This document shows positions 27,442 through 36,877 of a stretch of 64,000 nt of DNA, in pieces; position 1 is the first letter of the stretch, and every line of letters starts with the position of its first letter. The notes under the pieces are model-generated. The model did no database searches and was not told the DNA's origin. It saw nothing but the letters and a program-made list of their open reading frames with translations. A program made the position numbers and the translations under genes. Location: assembly GCF_016767175.1 (NCBI RefSeq), contig NZ_CP068564.1, positions 2,170,001 through 2,234,000 on the forward strand, read 5' to 3'. Source of the DNA: Keratinibaculum paraultunense. GTDB lineage: Bacteria; Bacillota; Clostridia; Tissierellales; Tepidimicrobiaceae.

Positions 27442-28348
27442 CTAGGAAACATAATATTGAGCCTGAGCATTCCATAATTCATAATATTTCCCTTGGCTCT
27501 CTTCTAATAGCTCCTCATGACTTCCTCTTTGAATTATTTCTCCTTCATGAAACACTACTATATCATCACAAAATCTACAGGAAGAAAGTCTATGGGAAAT
27601 ATAGATTGCTGTTTTATCTCCTACTATTTCGTCAAATTTAGTATATATTTCAAATTCTGATATAGGGTCTAGTGCTGCTGTTGGTTCATCTAAAATGCTT
27701 ATAGGCCCATCTTTATATAGTGCTCTTGCCAGTAATAATCTTTGATTTTGACCTCCTGATAAATCTATGGCATTATCTCTACTAGTTCTAACTAAATAAG
27801 TATTTTCTTTTTCTGGCAAATTATTTACAAAATCTAATAGTCCTACATCTTTTAAAGCTTTATATACCTTTTCCATATCAGGATTTTCTTCTCCTGAAGT
27901 TATATTATTTAAAATTGTATCTGGCATTATATAAATATCTTGAAACACTGTAGAAAACAGGGAATAATATTCATATATATTGTATTTATCTTGAGATATT
28001 CCATCTACTATAATTTCTCCCTCTGTTGACTTTAATAATCTCATAAGCAAGGATACAATAGTAGTCTTTCCTGCACCATTTACTCCCACAAGAGCTATTT
28101 TTTTCTCCTGGTGCTATTTTAAAATTAAAATTCTTTAATACATAATCTCCATCTTCTCCATATTTAAAAGATACATTTTTAAATTCAATACTAGGTGCTT
28201 TATTTAAATTAGGCTTATATTGATTATGCTTCCTATTTAAATCATCTTCTTTTTCAAAGAAATTTCTCATAATATTAATTTGAGAAGAATAGGCTACATA
28301 ATCATTAATTTGCACTACAATATTAGATAACCATTCTGAAAATCCTAC
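27442..28348 (-). pseudogene. ABC exporter (TM-ATPase fusion), truncated and frameshifted
   Basis: Only the end of the membrane domain (IVGFSEWLSNIV, QINDYVAYSSQINIMRNFFE) and the ATPase domain remain. Upstream the frame meets a stop near 28352. The Walker A region is split: GEKNSS in one frame, GVNGAGKTT in the next; one A less in the 7-A run at about 28095 would rejoin it. Downstream the signature LSGGQNQRLLLARAL and SILDEPTAALDP are intact. The missing 5' part is a true truncation, while the homopolymer shift could be an error. Confidence 0.8.
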
Positions 28349-28440
28349 AATCTTAAATTATAGTATATAATAGTGTCCCTATTTTGTATACTTTTTGGGG
28401 GTCATACCAGTCACTTCAAACAGTCCCCACTATCTCATTT
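28349..28440 (-). pseudogene. Junction with a possible AraC-type C-terminal remnant
   Basis: Within this junction the minus strand reads WGLFEVTGMTPKKYTK then stop, which resembles the last residues of AraC-family HTH domains. It lies between the truncated exporter and the kinase gene, so it marks a deletion or rearrangement point. The match is very short. Confidence 0.35.
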
Positions 28441-29184
28441 TTAATATGACAAAGGCAATATTATCTCCGTTGCAAAAATATCCCTCTCACTTTGCCTATT
28501 AATCATACCTTGATTTTTCTCTACAATTCCATCTATTCTAATAATACCATAGCCCCGTTGTCTTTCATCTTTAGTAGTAAAATATTTACTACCTTTTTTC
28601 TTAATTTTCCCCTCAAAAGAATTGGAAACATAAATATAAAATTGGTCCATTTTTTCTGCAATATATATCCTAATAAATCTTTCTTCTTCATTTTCTACTG
28701 TCATAGAGGCTTCTATGGCATTATCCAGTAAATTTCCTATTATTACACATAAATCTATATCTGAAATAGCTACTTTGTCAGAAACAACTGCATCAGCAGT
28801 CACTTTAATATTATTTTTTCCTGCTATGGAAATCTTAGTATTTAGTATTGAATCCACCATAATATTGCCAGTTTTTATAACCTGGTCTATAGTAGATAAA
28901 TCTTTATCTAAATCCCTTAAATACTTCATCATCTCTTCAGTTTTTCCTAATTCTAAATAAGCAATCATAATTTGAATATGATTATGATAATCATGTCTCC
29001 AGCCCCTAATTTTATGATATAGTTCATCTATTTCTGATATATGATTTTCTAATAACTCATTTTGATATGTTGAGATTCGTCTATCTACTACTTTAGGTAA
29101 GAAAATTCTATATAAAACATAAAGAATGAATCCAATGATGATAATTATCAAAACAAGCGTATATAAACTAATAGTAATAGTCAT
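28441..29184 (-). CDS. Sensor histidine kinase, GHKL (AgrC-like) type
   Basis: The 247-residue product has one N-terminal membrane helix, a dimerisation/phosphoacceptor segment GWRHDYHNHIQIM (candidate His64) and a GHKL ATPase domain with NLLDNAIEAS and RGYGIIRIDGIV. It lacks a large sensor domain. Its start overlaps the end of the response-regulator gene, so the pair is coupled. The regulator has lost its N-terminus, so signalling may be defunct. Confidence 0.85.
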   Translation of the reverse strand: MTITISLYTLVLIIIIIGFILYVLYRIFLPKVVDRRISTYQNELLENHISEIDELYHKIRGWRHDYHNHIQIMIAYLELGKTEEMMKYLRDLDKDLSTIDQVIKTGNIMVDSILNTKISIAGKNNIKVTADAVVSDKVAISDIDLCVIIGNLLDNAIEASMTVENEEERFIRIYIAEKMDQFYIYVSNSFEGKIKKKGSKYFTTKDERQRGYGIIRIDGIVEKNQGMINRQSERDIFATEIILPLSY

Positions 29185-29800
29185 TTTACATCCCTCTTAA
29201 AATAATTAAAAAATTTCCTCTGAACTTCTTTAGAATTTCCACGACTTATGAGAATTGTAGTTCTATTTTTTAAAGTAATTTTCTTTGAATCTATGTATTT
29301 TATATATTTTAATGCTACTAAATAAGATCTATGAGGCTTTATAAATTCGTCCATTGATAGAAGTTCTTCCATTTCACTTAAAGGTTTTCTTATGCTAATA
29401 GTTTTATCTTCTTGATGGATAAATAATTCATGACCTTCAATCTCCAAATACATTATAGAATCCTCATATATTCTATGTACTCCTCCATCTATTTCAATGA
29501 GAATAGATTTTGGCTGGATTTCTTTTTTGTTTATGGCTTTACTTAAACATTCCCTTAATTTTTCCTCACTAATAGGCTTTATTAAATAATTTATCGCATC
29601 TACATCATAACCTTCACCTATATAATCTGGTATTGCAGTTACGAATATAATTTGTATATGTTTGTCTTTTTCACGTATTAGCTTAGCAAGTTCAATTCCA
29701 CTAAGCTCTGCCATTTGAATGTCTAAAAGAATAATATCATAAGAAAAATCCTCTAGCCATTCAAAATGAAAAGCTTCAGCAGATAAGATTGACTGCAAGA
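29181..29800 (-). pseudogene. LytTR response regulator, N-terminally truncated
   Basis: The receiver keeps the phospho-Asp segment IILLDIQMAELSGIELA and the conserved Lys (LIKPISEEKL), followed by a LytTR DNA-binding domain (LEIEGHELFIHQ, FIKPHRSYLVAL). The first 35 or so residues, with the acidic pocket, are missing, and the frame meets a stop at about 29807. The start used would be a TTG without a ribosome site. It is cut just next to the terminator of the bceB-like gene. Confidence 0.75.
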
Positions 29801-29834
29801 TAATTGAAACTCTTTATTCTACATTTTACCAAAA

Positions 29835-29882
29835 AATAAAAAAGTTCTCTCTGTTTGAAGGTCAAACAAAAAAGAACTTTTG
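29835..29882 (-). terminator. Terminator of the Bce-type operon
   Basis: On the minus strand AAAGTTCT pairs with AGAACTTT, and inside this TGTTTGA pairs with TCAAACA. A T-rich tail (TTTTTTATTTTTT) follows. It lies 20-65 nt after the permease stop. Confidence 0.85.
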
Positions 29883-29901
29883 TTAGTTTATGTGGATGGT
29901 T

Positions 29902-31767
29902 TTATGTTGTTGATACAATATCTATATACTTCCTCCTAGTGAATACATAAAATATACCATACATTAATGCAAATACTCCTATGCTTACGATTGTAGGTTT
30001 AATTAAGTTGCACTTCATAATATCGCTTAATACGGAAATAGCCACCATACTATGAATTATGCCAACCACTAGGGGTAATATAAAAAACATACCTATCTGT
30101 TTTGAAACGGATTCGTGTATTTCTAGATCTGTAGTTCCTAGTTTCTTAAGTATTTCATATTTGTTTTTGTCTCCAAAGGACTCACTCAATATTTTAAAAT
30201 AGATTATACTTCCTGTAGCAAATACAAATACTAGAAACAAAAATGCACCAAGGAAATAGACTATTCCAGTAAAATCATAAAATGTTGCCCCAGCTACAAA
30301 GTAAGTATATAACCATGATTCCTCTGTTAATACCTTTACCAGTTCAAAAGTTAAGTCCTTGGTATCTTCTGGATTGTCAAGTATGATTCCATTGAACTGT
30401 TTCTCAATGAATTTGGATTTTAATATTTCATATTCATCATCCTTTACAACTATGCAGGGAAAAGGTACACCTTTCCCAAAAAGAGGAACCTTAGTATTGA
30501 CTTTTATATTATATTTCTGATTTCCTATATGAATATCATTTTTTTCCAAAATACTCATCATCACTCCTGGTCTTTCAATATAACCTGCTTCATTTCTTAA
30601 TAATTTAAATTTAGATATTATTTTTTCTCTATTTTCAACTTTTAAATCTATTAATATATCTTTGAAAGTAGATAAATTAACCACTACAACTTCAGAGTCA
30701 GGGACATATAAAAAATTAGCATTATTTTTTAGTTCTACATTGTGGCTTGAATTTTCGATTACTTTATCTACCTTTTTTATTTCTTCTTCATTACTTGAAA
30801 TATAAGTAACAGTATAGGGAACTTCTATCTTATGGTTTTCATCTACATAATATTTAAGAGAACTCACTGTGCCAAAGGAAGTTATACAAGTTGTTATCAA
30901 TACTGCTACTGCTGCAAGAGTCCTATAATTGTTCTTAATTCTAAATCCCATATTTGAAATGCTTATAATATTTGTACCTTTGTATAGAAAGCCTTTTTTA
31001 TTTATATAATATCTTATAATCATAGAGAAAAAAGACCCAAATAACCAATAGGTACCCCATATGATGAGAATCACTGTAACCATAAGGGCAGTACCAAATC
31101 CAAATTTTTCATAGTTAATTGCAATATAATAGGCTACTCCTATAATTACTATTGATACTATTCCTTTAAAATAATTGATTTTAGGAAGTTCTTCTTCTTT
31201 TTTTAATGAATTCATTAGATCTATTAAATTGGTCTTAATAATTTCTAGATATCCTTTTAAAAATGTAATACCTAAAATAATTGAATAAAGAATTATTGTT
31301 TCAATAATAGCTTTTTTTGATATGAAAAAGTTAATCCTTATATTTAAAAGAGCTACTTTTGCAAGCATCATCATAAATAATTTGCTAAATAAAATTCCAG
31401 TACCTAGTCCAAAGATTACTGACATTATTCCCAATAATAATCCTTCTGAAGCAAATATAAGAGCTATTTTATAATTGTCAATTCCCATGAAAGCATATAC
31501 ACCTATTTCTCTTTTCCGTTGGTTTAAGAAAAAACTACTAGAATATGCTATAAAAAATATCAAAAACATTATCATAAGCATAGAGGCAGTCATAGATGAA
31601 CCTTCAATATAAGCTGATATTTCTTTAGCCTCCAAAAATTGAGGATTGTATCTCATAGATACAAAATTATAATAAGTAGCTACAGAAAAAACCATTGCCA
31701 TAAGATATAAGCTATAAGTTCTTATATTCCTTTTAAAATTAATAATAGCTATTTTAAAAGAGTTCAT
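29902..31767 (-). CDS. BceB-like ABC transporter permease (FtsX type)
   Basis: The 621-residue product has about ten helices: a first group (SLYLMAMVFSVATYYNF), FtsX-type clusters, a large extracellular domain of about 200 residues after helix 7 or so (EIPYTV-type start at about 300-490), and a final helix triplet. This matches BceB/VraG permeases that protect from bacitracin or antimicrobial peptides. It overlaps the ATPase gene by 14 bp and has GGAGGTGGAG ahead of its ATG. It ends at a strong terminator. Confidence 0.9.
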   Translation of the reverse strand: MNSFKIAIINFKRNIRTYSLYLMAMVFSVATYYNFVSMRYNPQFLEAKEISAYIEGSSMTASMLMIMFLIFFIAYSSSFFLNQRKREIGVYAFMGIDNYKIALIFASEGLLLGIMSVIFGLGTGILFSKLFMMMLAKVALLNIRINFFISKKAIIETIILYSIILGITFLKGYLEIIKTNLIDLMNSLKKEEELPKINYFKGIVSIVIIGVAYYIAINYEKFGFGTALMVTVILIIWGTYWLFGSFFSMIIRYYINKKGFLYKGTNIISISNMGFRIKNNYRTLAAVAVLITTCITSFGTVSSLKYYVDENHKIEVPYTVTYISSNEEEIKKVDKVIENSSHNVELKNNANFLYVPDSEVVVVNLSTFKDILIDLKVENREKIISKFKLLRNEAGYIERPGVMMSILEKNDIHIGNQKYNIKVNTKVPLFGKGVPFPCIVVKDDEYEILKSKFIEKQFNGIILDNPEDTKDLTFELVKVLTEESWLYTYFVAGATFYDFTGIVYFLGAFLFLVFVFATGSIIYFKILSESFGDKNKYEILKKLGTTDLEIHESVSKQIGMFFILPLVVGIIHSMVAISVLSDIMKCNLIKPTIVSIGVFALMYGIFYVFTRRKYIDIVSTT

Positions 31768-32518
31768 CTACTCCACCTCCCATAGAACCCAGAAAATCGA
31801 TGATTCGCTTAAAAAACTCTCTCCTAGTGGAGTCCTTGTCTATCCTAGCATGAATTCTTCCATCTTTTAAAAATAATATTCTTTTACAATAACTAGCTGC
31901 AAAAGCATCGTGAGTTACCATGATTATAGTGGTGTTAAACTCTTCATTCATTTGAGATAGGCATTGCAACAATTCTTGTGAAGATTTTGAATCCAATGCA
32001 CCAGTTGGTTCATCTGCAAACACTATGGAAGGAGAAGTAATAAGAGCTCTAGCTGCTGCTACCCTTTGTTTTTGCCCTCCCGATAATTGGTAAGGATATT
32101 TTTTCAATTGGTCTTTCAATCCAAAAAACTTACTCAACTTTTCAATTTTTTCTTTTATCTCTTTTGGATTTACCTTTGAAAGAGCTAAAGGCAATGCCAT
32201 ATTATCTTCAACAGACATGCTATCCAATAGATTAAAATCCTGAAATATAAATCCTATATTATTTCGTCTAAATATTGAAAGATCTCTATTTTTCATATTT
32301 AATATATTTTTACCTTCATAATATATTTCTCCAGAAGTAGGTCTATCGATGGTGGATAAAATATTTAAAAGGGTAGTCTTTCCAGCTCCTGATGGTCCCA
32401 TTACTCCTAAAAAGTCTCCTTTATATACTTTTAAGTCAATATCTTCTATAGCTGTAAAAATTAAACCCTTTCCACCATATTCTTTCTTTAATTTTTGTGT
32501 TTCAAGTACTATTTCCAT
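31754..32518 (-). CDS. BceA-like ABC transporter ATPase
   Basis: The 254-residue ATPase shows Walker A GPSGAGKTTLLN, signature LSGGQKQRVAAARAL, Walker B VFADEPTG and the H-loop in IIMVTHD. It is of the LolD/MacB-like group that pairs with FtsX permeases. GGAGGGGG precedes the ATG. A BceR-type box lies about 95 nt upstream, so the transporter is probably induced by the adjacent two-component system. Confidence 0.92.
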   Translation of the reverse strand: MEIVLETQKLKKEYGGKGLIFTAIEDIDLKVYKGDFLGVMGPSGAGKTTLLNILSTIDRPTSGEIYYEGKNILNMKNRDLSIFRRNNIGFIFQDFNLLDSMSVEDNMALPLALSKVNPKEIKEKIEKLSKFFGLKDQLKKYPYQLSGGQKQRVAAARALITSPSIVFADEPTGALDSKSSQELLQCLSQMNEEFNTTIIMVTHDAFAASYCKRILFLKDGRIHARIDKDSTRREFFKRIIDFLGSMGGGVDELF

Positions 32519-32613
32519 ATTGCCCCCTCCAATTTCTACTTAATACTTAACTATATTTTAGTATGTTAATTATCTGGATTCCATCGCTTGTGGTGACAAT
32601 ATGAACATAAACA

Positions 32614-32627
32614 TTACATTTCTGTCA
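32614..32627 (-). promoter_or_regulatory. BceR-type operator upstream of bceAB
   Basis: TGACA-GAAA-TGTAA on the minus strand fits the TnACA-N4-TGTAA site known for BceR-like regulators. It overlaps the last codons and stop of the kinase gene. A possible -35, TTGTCA, follows about 20 nt downstream, but no convincing -10 at normal spacing was found. Confidence 0.7.
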
Positions 32628-33645
32628 CATTCAAATAATCGGATATTTTATAAAAAATTATTCTAAACTCCGTATATTTTGATACTTCAGAAGTTACCTG
32701 AATATTTATGTTCAGCTTATCTGCAACCTTTTTGCAAATATACAGGCCCATTCCAGTAGATTTTTTTGTCCTTCTTCCATTATCTCCCGTAAATCCTCTA
32801 TCAAAGATTCTATCTATATCTTTAGCAGGAATACCTATCCCGTTGTCCCTAATACAAAGTATTATACTCTCATCAGTTTCCTTTGCAAAAATTTCAATTT
32901 TGCCATGAATATCTACATATTTGCAAGCATTATTAATTATCTGTTCTAATATATAATAGGTCCATTTACTGTCGGTAAATATATTGAAATCCAAATCTCC
33001 AACTTCTACTTCTATCTTTTTAGACAAAAAGGAATTAATATTATTCTTAATTACACTTCTAACTGATGCTCCTAAATTGACCTCCTCAACTATAAAGTCT
33101 CGAGAATAACTGGAGGCTCTACTAGTATATAATACCTGATTTATAAGAAAGTTTATCCTTTCTACTTCCTGTCTTAATTCCTTAGATGTATCATATAGTC
33201 CTTCCTCCTCTATCCTATCAGCCATAAGTTCACACACGGACAAAGGTATTTTTATTTCATGAACCCATTTGGTTATATAGTCATTTATTTCCTCTAGATC
33301 TCTTTTCAAATCTTTTACTTCCTCAAATTTTTCTTTGTTTTTGAAATCAATTATTTTCCTTATTAATAATTGTTCCAGCTTCTCTCCATTTGGAATATAA
33401 CCTTCTATACTATTCCCATTATCCAATGCGTTTTTCAAATCCCTATATGTATGCTTCCACTTTATGAAACCCATTACCAAAAATCCAATAAAAATAGAGA
33501 AAAGGAGTATATTCATATATAGAATATCCAATATTGATTTGTCTATGTCTGTACTGCTTATCAATATTAAATTGATGGTTAGAATAATTAATAAAAAACA
33601 TAAAATTGTTCTAAATGAATCCTTTATATATTTAAAGAAGGTCAT
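32614..33645 (-). CDS. BceS-like intramembrane-sensing histidine kinase
   Basis: The 343-residue product has two N-terminal helices separated by a very short loop, no extracellular sensor domain, the H-box KWVHEIKIPLSV (His129), and an HATPase domain (NNACKY, RDNGIGIPAKDI, STGMGLYICKKV). This is the layout of kinases that sense through their BceAB partner rather than directly. Its ATG overlaps the regulator stop (ATGA). Confidence 0.9.
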   Translation of the reverse strand: MTFFKYIKDSFRTILCFLLIILTINLILISSTDIDKSILDILYMNILLFSIFIGFLVMGFIKWKHTYRDLKNALDNGNSIEGYIPNGEKLEQLLIRKIIDFKNKEKFEEVKDLKRDLEEINDYITKWVHEIKIPLSVCELMADRIEEEGLYDTSKELRQEVERINFLINQVLYTSRASSYSRDFIVEEVNLGASVRSVIKNNINSFLSKKIEVEVGDLDFNIFTDSKWTYYILEQIINNACKYVDIHGKIEIFAKETDESIILCIRDNGIGIPAKDIDRIFDRGFTGDNGRRTKKSTGMGLYICKKVADKLNINIQVTSEVSKYTEFRIIFYKISDYLNVTEM

Positions 33646-34316
33646 GGTATCATATATCCTTGTGATTTTTTGGTCACTATAAAATCTTTCAATCCTAATT
33701 CTTCTAGTCTTTTCCTAAGCCTATTTACATTTACAGTTAAGGTATTTTCGCTAATAAAATACTCACTTTCCCAAAGGACTCTCATAATCCTATCCCTTGT
33801 TACTATCTTGCCTTTATTTTTCATAAGTAATTGAAGTATTTTAAATTCATTCCTTGTAAGTTCTATATCTTTATCATTATAGGTTAATGTCCCATCGTTA
33901 ATATTTAAAATTGCTCCATCACATTCTATTATCTGTCTATCATCTGATCCATAGGAGTAAGCTCTTCTAAGAAGTGCCTGTATTTTTGCCAATAGAATAT
34001 CCATAGAGAATGGCTTGGTAACAAAATCATCTCCACCCATATTCACCGCCATTACTATATCCATATTACTATCCCTTGAAGATAAAAATATGATGGGAAC
34101 TTTAGATATATCCCTTATTTTTTTACACCAATAAAATCCATCAAAATAAGGTAAATTTATATCCATAATTACTAAATGGGGATTATGTTTTGCACACTCC
34201 TCTAATACATTTTCAAAATTTTCTATAGAAATCACATCAAAACCCCATTTAATAATTCCTTCTTCTATATTGTTGCAAAGAACCTTATTATCCTCTACTA
34301 TGAGTATCTTATACAT
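33642..34316 (-). CDS. BceR-like OmpR-family response regulator
   Basis: About 224 residues: a receiver with Asp at LVIMDINLPYFDG and Lys at FVTKPFSMD, then an OmpR-type winged helix (ELTRNEFKILQLLMKNKGKIV, NTLTVNVNRLRKRLEE). The ATG at 34316 is 6 nt after GGGGTG; the upstream GTG lies within that site. It is the first gene of the regulator-kinase-transporter module. Confidence 0.92.
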   Translation of the reverse strand: MYKILIVEDNKVLCNNIEEGIIKWGFDVISIENFENVLEECAKHNPHLVIMDINLPYFDGFYWCKKIRDISKVPIIFLSSRDSNMDIVMAVNMGGDDFVTKPFSMDILLAKIQALLRRAYSYGSDDRQIIECDGAILNINDGTLTYNDKDIELTRNEFKILQLLMKNKGKIVTRDRIMRVLWESEYFISENTLTVNVNRLRKRLEELGLKDFIVTKKSQGYMIP

Positions 34317-34331
34317 AGATAACACCCCGTA

Positions 34332-34640
34332 TTAAAAATTACTGCTTCCTCCCAACTTATGAGTATAAATAACTTCAATTCCATCATCATCTATCTCAGA
34401 TAATTCTAAACAGACAATTTTACCTTCAAAAGGCTCAAATCTTCTCGCCGTTTCCATAATAATTGGTCCTAAATCTATATCTGGATTGAAATGCTCTCTT
34501 AATGCTGTGGATTCAAAAGCAGTTCTTTCTTTACTATTCTTGATAACTATACCTTTTGGATTAATTTGAAGCTTAGGGACCTTTTTAAGTGGAACAATAT
34601 TTTTAGTATCTGCATTTCTTCTATAATAGGAGGTGAATTA
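34332..34640 (-). pseudogene. Unassigned open fragment without start (about 95 codons)
   Basis: An open frame ends 7 nt before the response-regulator gene and shows protein-like composition (RFEPFEGKIVCLELSEID, STALREHFNPDIDLGP). It has no start codon with a ribosome site; a stop lies just upstream of YYRRNADTKNIV. It is probably the 3' part of a gene whose beginning was deleted. I do not recognise the family. Confidence 0.45.
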
Positions 34641-34752
34641 CTAAATATTCTAAAATATGCTATAATCAAGCTGTAAATCATTCCTAGTTATTCGGCAATG
34701 TTCTGAAATCAATAGTATCTCGGCTAAAATTAGATTGATTTTATTTTTGTAA

Positions 34753-35415
34753 TTAGGATTTTTTACATATAAATTTCTCTTTAATAAATTTTATGTCATC
34801 TTCTATAAATCTATGTTGAATCTGGCTAACATCAAATTTAGCAATTTTAAATGCAAATTGCATAAAATACCCACCTAAAATAGCCATAAGGAATGTTCCT
34901 ATCCCTACACTACCTCCTAATATATAACCAATGGATACTGCAATGATTTCTTGTATGTTTTTAATAAACCTTACTGATTTATTGGTCTTTTTTACAAGAG
35001 CAATCATAAGTCCATCTCTAGGACCTGAACCCCATCCAACACTTAGATACAAGTAACAACCAAATCCTAAAACTAATAATCCTAAAAGCATCATAATTAA
35101 ACTAGGTAAAAATTTGTTGAATATGGGAATTAAATTATTTAACATGAGAAAATCGATAAATATTCCTATAAACAACATATTGAATATGGTACCCCAACCA
35201 ACCTTTTCTCCAAATATACTGCTTAATGCCACTATGCTAACACCTGTTAAAATATGGGCTCTCCCTATTGTAATGCCAGTTAATTTTGATAGTCCTTGAT
35301 GGAAAACATCCCAAGGGGCTAATCCTAAATTTGAATTTATAGTCATTACTATGCCTACAGCACATACGAAATAACCAAAAAATAATTTTATAAATGCTAA
35401 AATATTTTTCCTCAT
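34753..35415 (-). CDS. YczE/YitT-like integral membrane protein
   Basis: The 220-residue product has about five to six helices and the signature LGLAPWDVFHQGLSK after the first helix, plus a second GWGSGPRDGLMIAL motif in the third pair. This repeat is characteristic of the YczE/YyaS group. Function is not established. It is monocistronic. Confidence 0.8.
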   Translation of the reverse strand: MRKNILAFIKLFFGYFVCAVGIVMTINSNLGLAPWDVFHQGLSKLTGITIGRAHILTGVSIVALSSIFGEKVGWGTIFNMLFIGIFIDFLMLNNLIPIFNKFLPSLIMMLLGLLVLGFGCYLYLSVGWGSGPRDGLMIALVKKTNKSVRFIKNIQEIIAVSIGYILGGSVGIGTFLMAILGGYFMQFAFKIAKFDVSQIQHRFIEDDIKFIKEKFICKKS

Positions 35416-35539
35416 CTAAAATTCCCCTTTTAATTATACTATTATATTTTATTATATCATTTTAGTAGCTATTTATAGAATACTTTTCGTCTAATCTATC
35501 GTTAACTCTTTTAACTAATGTCCTTGTATTATTTGGTTT

Positions 35540-35579
35540 AATAAAGCCAACTTATTGCAAGCAATAAGTTGGCTTTATT
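35540..35579. terminator. Terminator after fprA
   Basis: A 19-bp perfect stem (35540-35558 with 35561-35579, core GCCAACTTATTGC) has a 2-nt spacer and T/A-rich flanks. It lies 14 nt past the flavodiiron gene stop and is symmetrical. Confidence 0.92.
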
Positions 35580-35592
35580 TTATATTTAATAT

Positions 35593-36792
35593 TTATTTCA
35601 TAGATTCTATGATACTTTCAGCAAGAGCATCCATTTCATCGATGTTTTCCTCTTTCATGGATGATTTTATTAATACCTTATTTTCTAAAACATTCATATC
35701 TTTCATTTCAGCTAAAAGTTCTGGTATCAATTGTCCAGCTCTAGGTGCCCAAGTCCCATTTACAATTATACCCACTGTACGTTTTTGTAAATTTAATTCT
35801 TTCATAGTCAATAAATATTCTCTTACTGGCGGATAAATATTTAAATTATAAGTTGAAGAAGCTAAAACTATATGACTTAACTTAAAGGTATCTGCAATTA
35901 AATAGGATACATGGGTTTTTGAAGCGTCATACATAACTATATTAGTCATACCTTTTTCTACTAATCTCCTAGCCAAGTCCTCAGCAGCTGCCTCTGTGTT
36001 TCCATACATTGAGCCATATACTATAATTACGCCTTTTTCTTCAGGTTCATAACTACTCCATTTTTCATATTTATCAATAATGTAATCCAAATTTGTACGC
36101 CATACTGGTCCATGTAATGGGCAAATATATTTAATGTCTAATTCACTAGCCTTTTTTAATAAAGTTTGAACTTGAGGTCCATATTTCCCTACTATATTAG
36201 TGTAGTATCTTCTAGCTGGTACTAAAAATTCTCTCTCAAAATCTACTTCATCGTTAAACAATCTCCCATCTAAAGAGCCAAAAGTTCCAAAAGCATCAGC
36301 AGAAAATAATACTCCATTTGTAGTATCAAAAGTTGCCATAGTCTCTGGCCAGTGAACCATTGGAGCAGATATAAATAAAAATTCATGTCCTCCAGAAGAT
36401 ATAGTGTCCCCATCTTTAACTTCTATATAGTTTCCATTTACTTTGAAGCCAAATTGTTCCATAAATGTAAATGTCTTTTTATTACCTATAATTTTTACAT
36501 CTGGATAGTGAAATATCACTTCTCCTATACATGCTGCATGATCTGGTTCCATATGATTTATAATCATATAATCTAAAGGTCTATCGCCTAAAACATATTT
36601 TACGTTTTCTATAAATTTATTACATACTGACCAATCTACTGTGTCTAAAAGCACAGTCTTTTCATCTAAAAGTAAATATGAATTATAAGAAATACCTTCT
36701 GGAATAGGATGGATATTTTCAAATAAAGTAAGGCGACGATCATTCCCACCAACCCAATATAAATCCTTAGTTACTTCTCTAACATTGTACAT
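35593..36792 (-). CDS. fprA: FprA-type flavodiiron protein
   Basis: The 399-residue product has a beta-lactamase-like diiron domain with ligands in INHMEPDHA, APMVHWPETM, FSADAFGTFG and CPLHGPVWR, then a flavodoxin domain (VIIVYGSMYGNTEAAAE). It reduces O2 to water, or NO, using rubredoxin or F420-like donors, and protects anaerobes. A GGGGGAT-type site precedes the ATG, and it has its own terminator. Confidence 0.94.
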   Translation of the reverse strand: MYNVREVTKDLYWVGGNDRRLTLFENIHPIPEGISYNSYLLLDEKTVLLDTVDWSVCNKFIENVKYVLGDRPLDYMIINHMEPDHAACIGEVIFHYPDVKIIGNKKTFTFMEQFGFKVNGNYIEVKDGDTISSGGHEFLFISAPMVHWPETMATFDTTNGVLFSADAFGTFGSLDGRLFNDEVDFEREFLVPARRYYTNIVGKYGPQVQTLLKKASELDIKYICPLHGPVWRTNLDYIIDKYEKWSSYEPEEKGVIIVYGSMYGNTEAAAEDLARRLVEKGMTNIVMYDASKTHVSYLIADTFKLSHIVLASSTYNLNIYPPVREYLLTMKELNLQKRTVGIIVNGTWAPRAGQLIPELLAEMKDMNVLENKVLIKSSMKEENIDEMDALAESIIESMK

Positions 36793-36877
36793 TAATATAT
36801 CCCCCTTTCTATATTTTTTATTTTAGTTATATTGAAAATATTATGTTTAATATCATTGTTCAATAAAACTTTTAACA

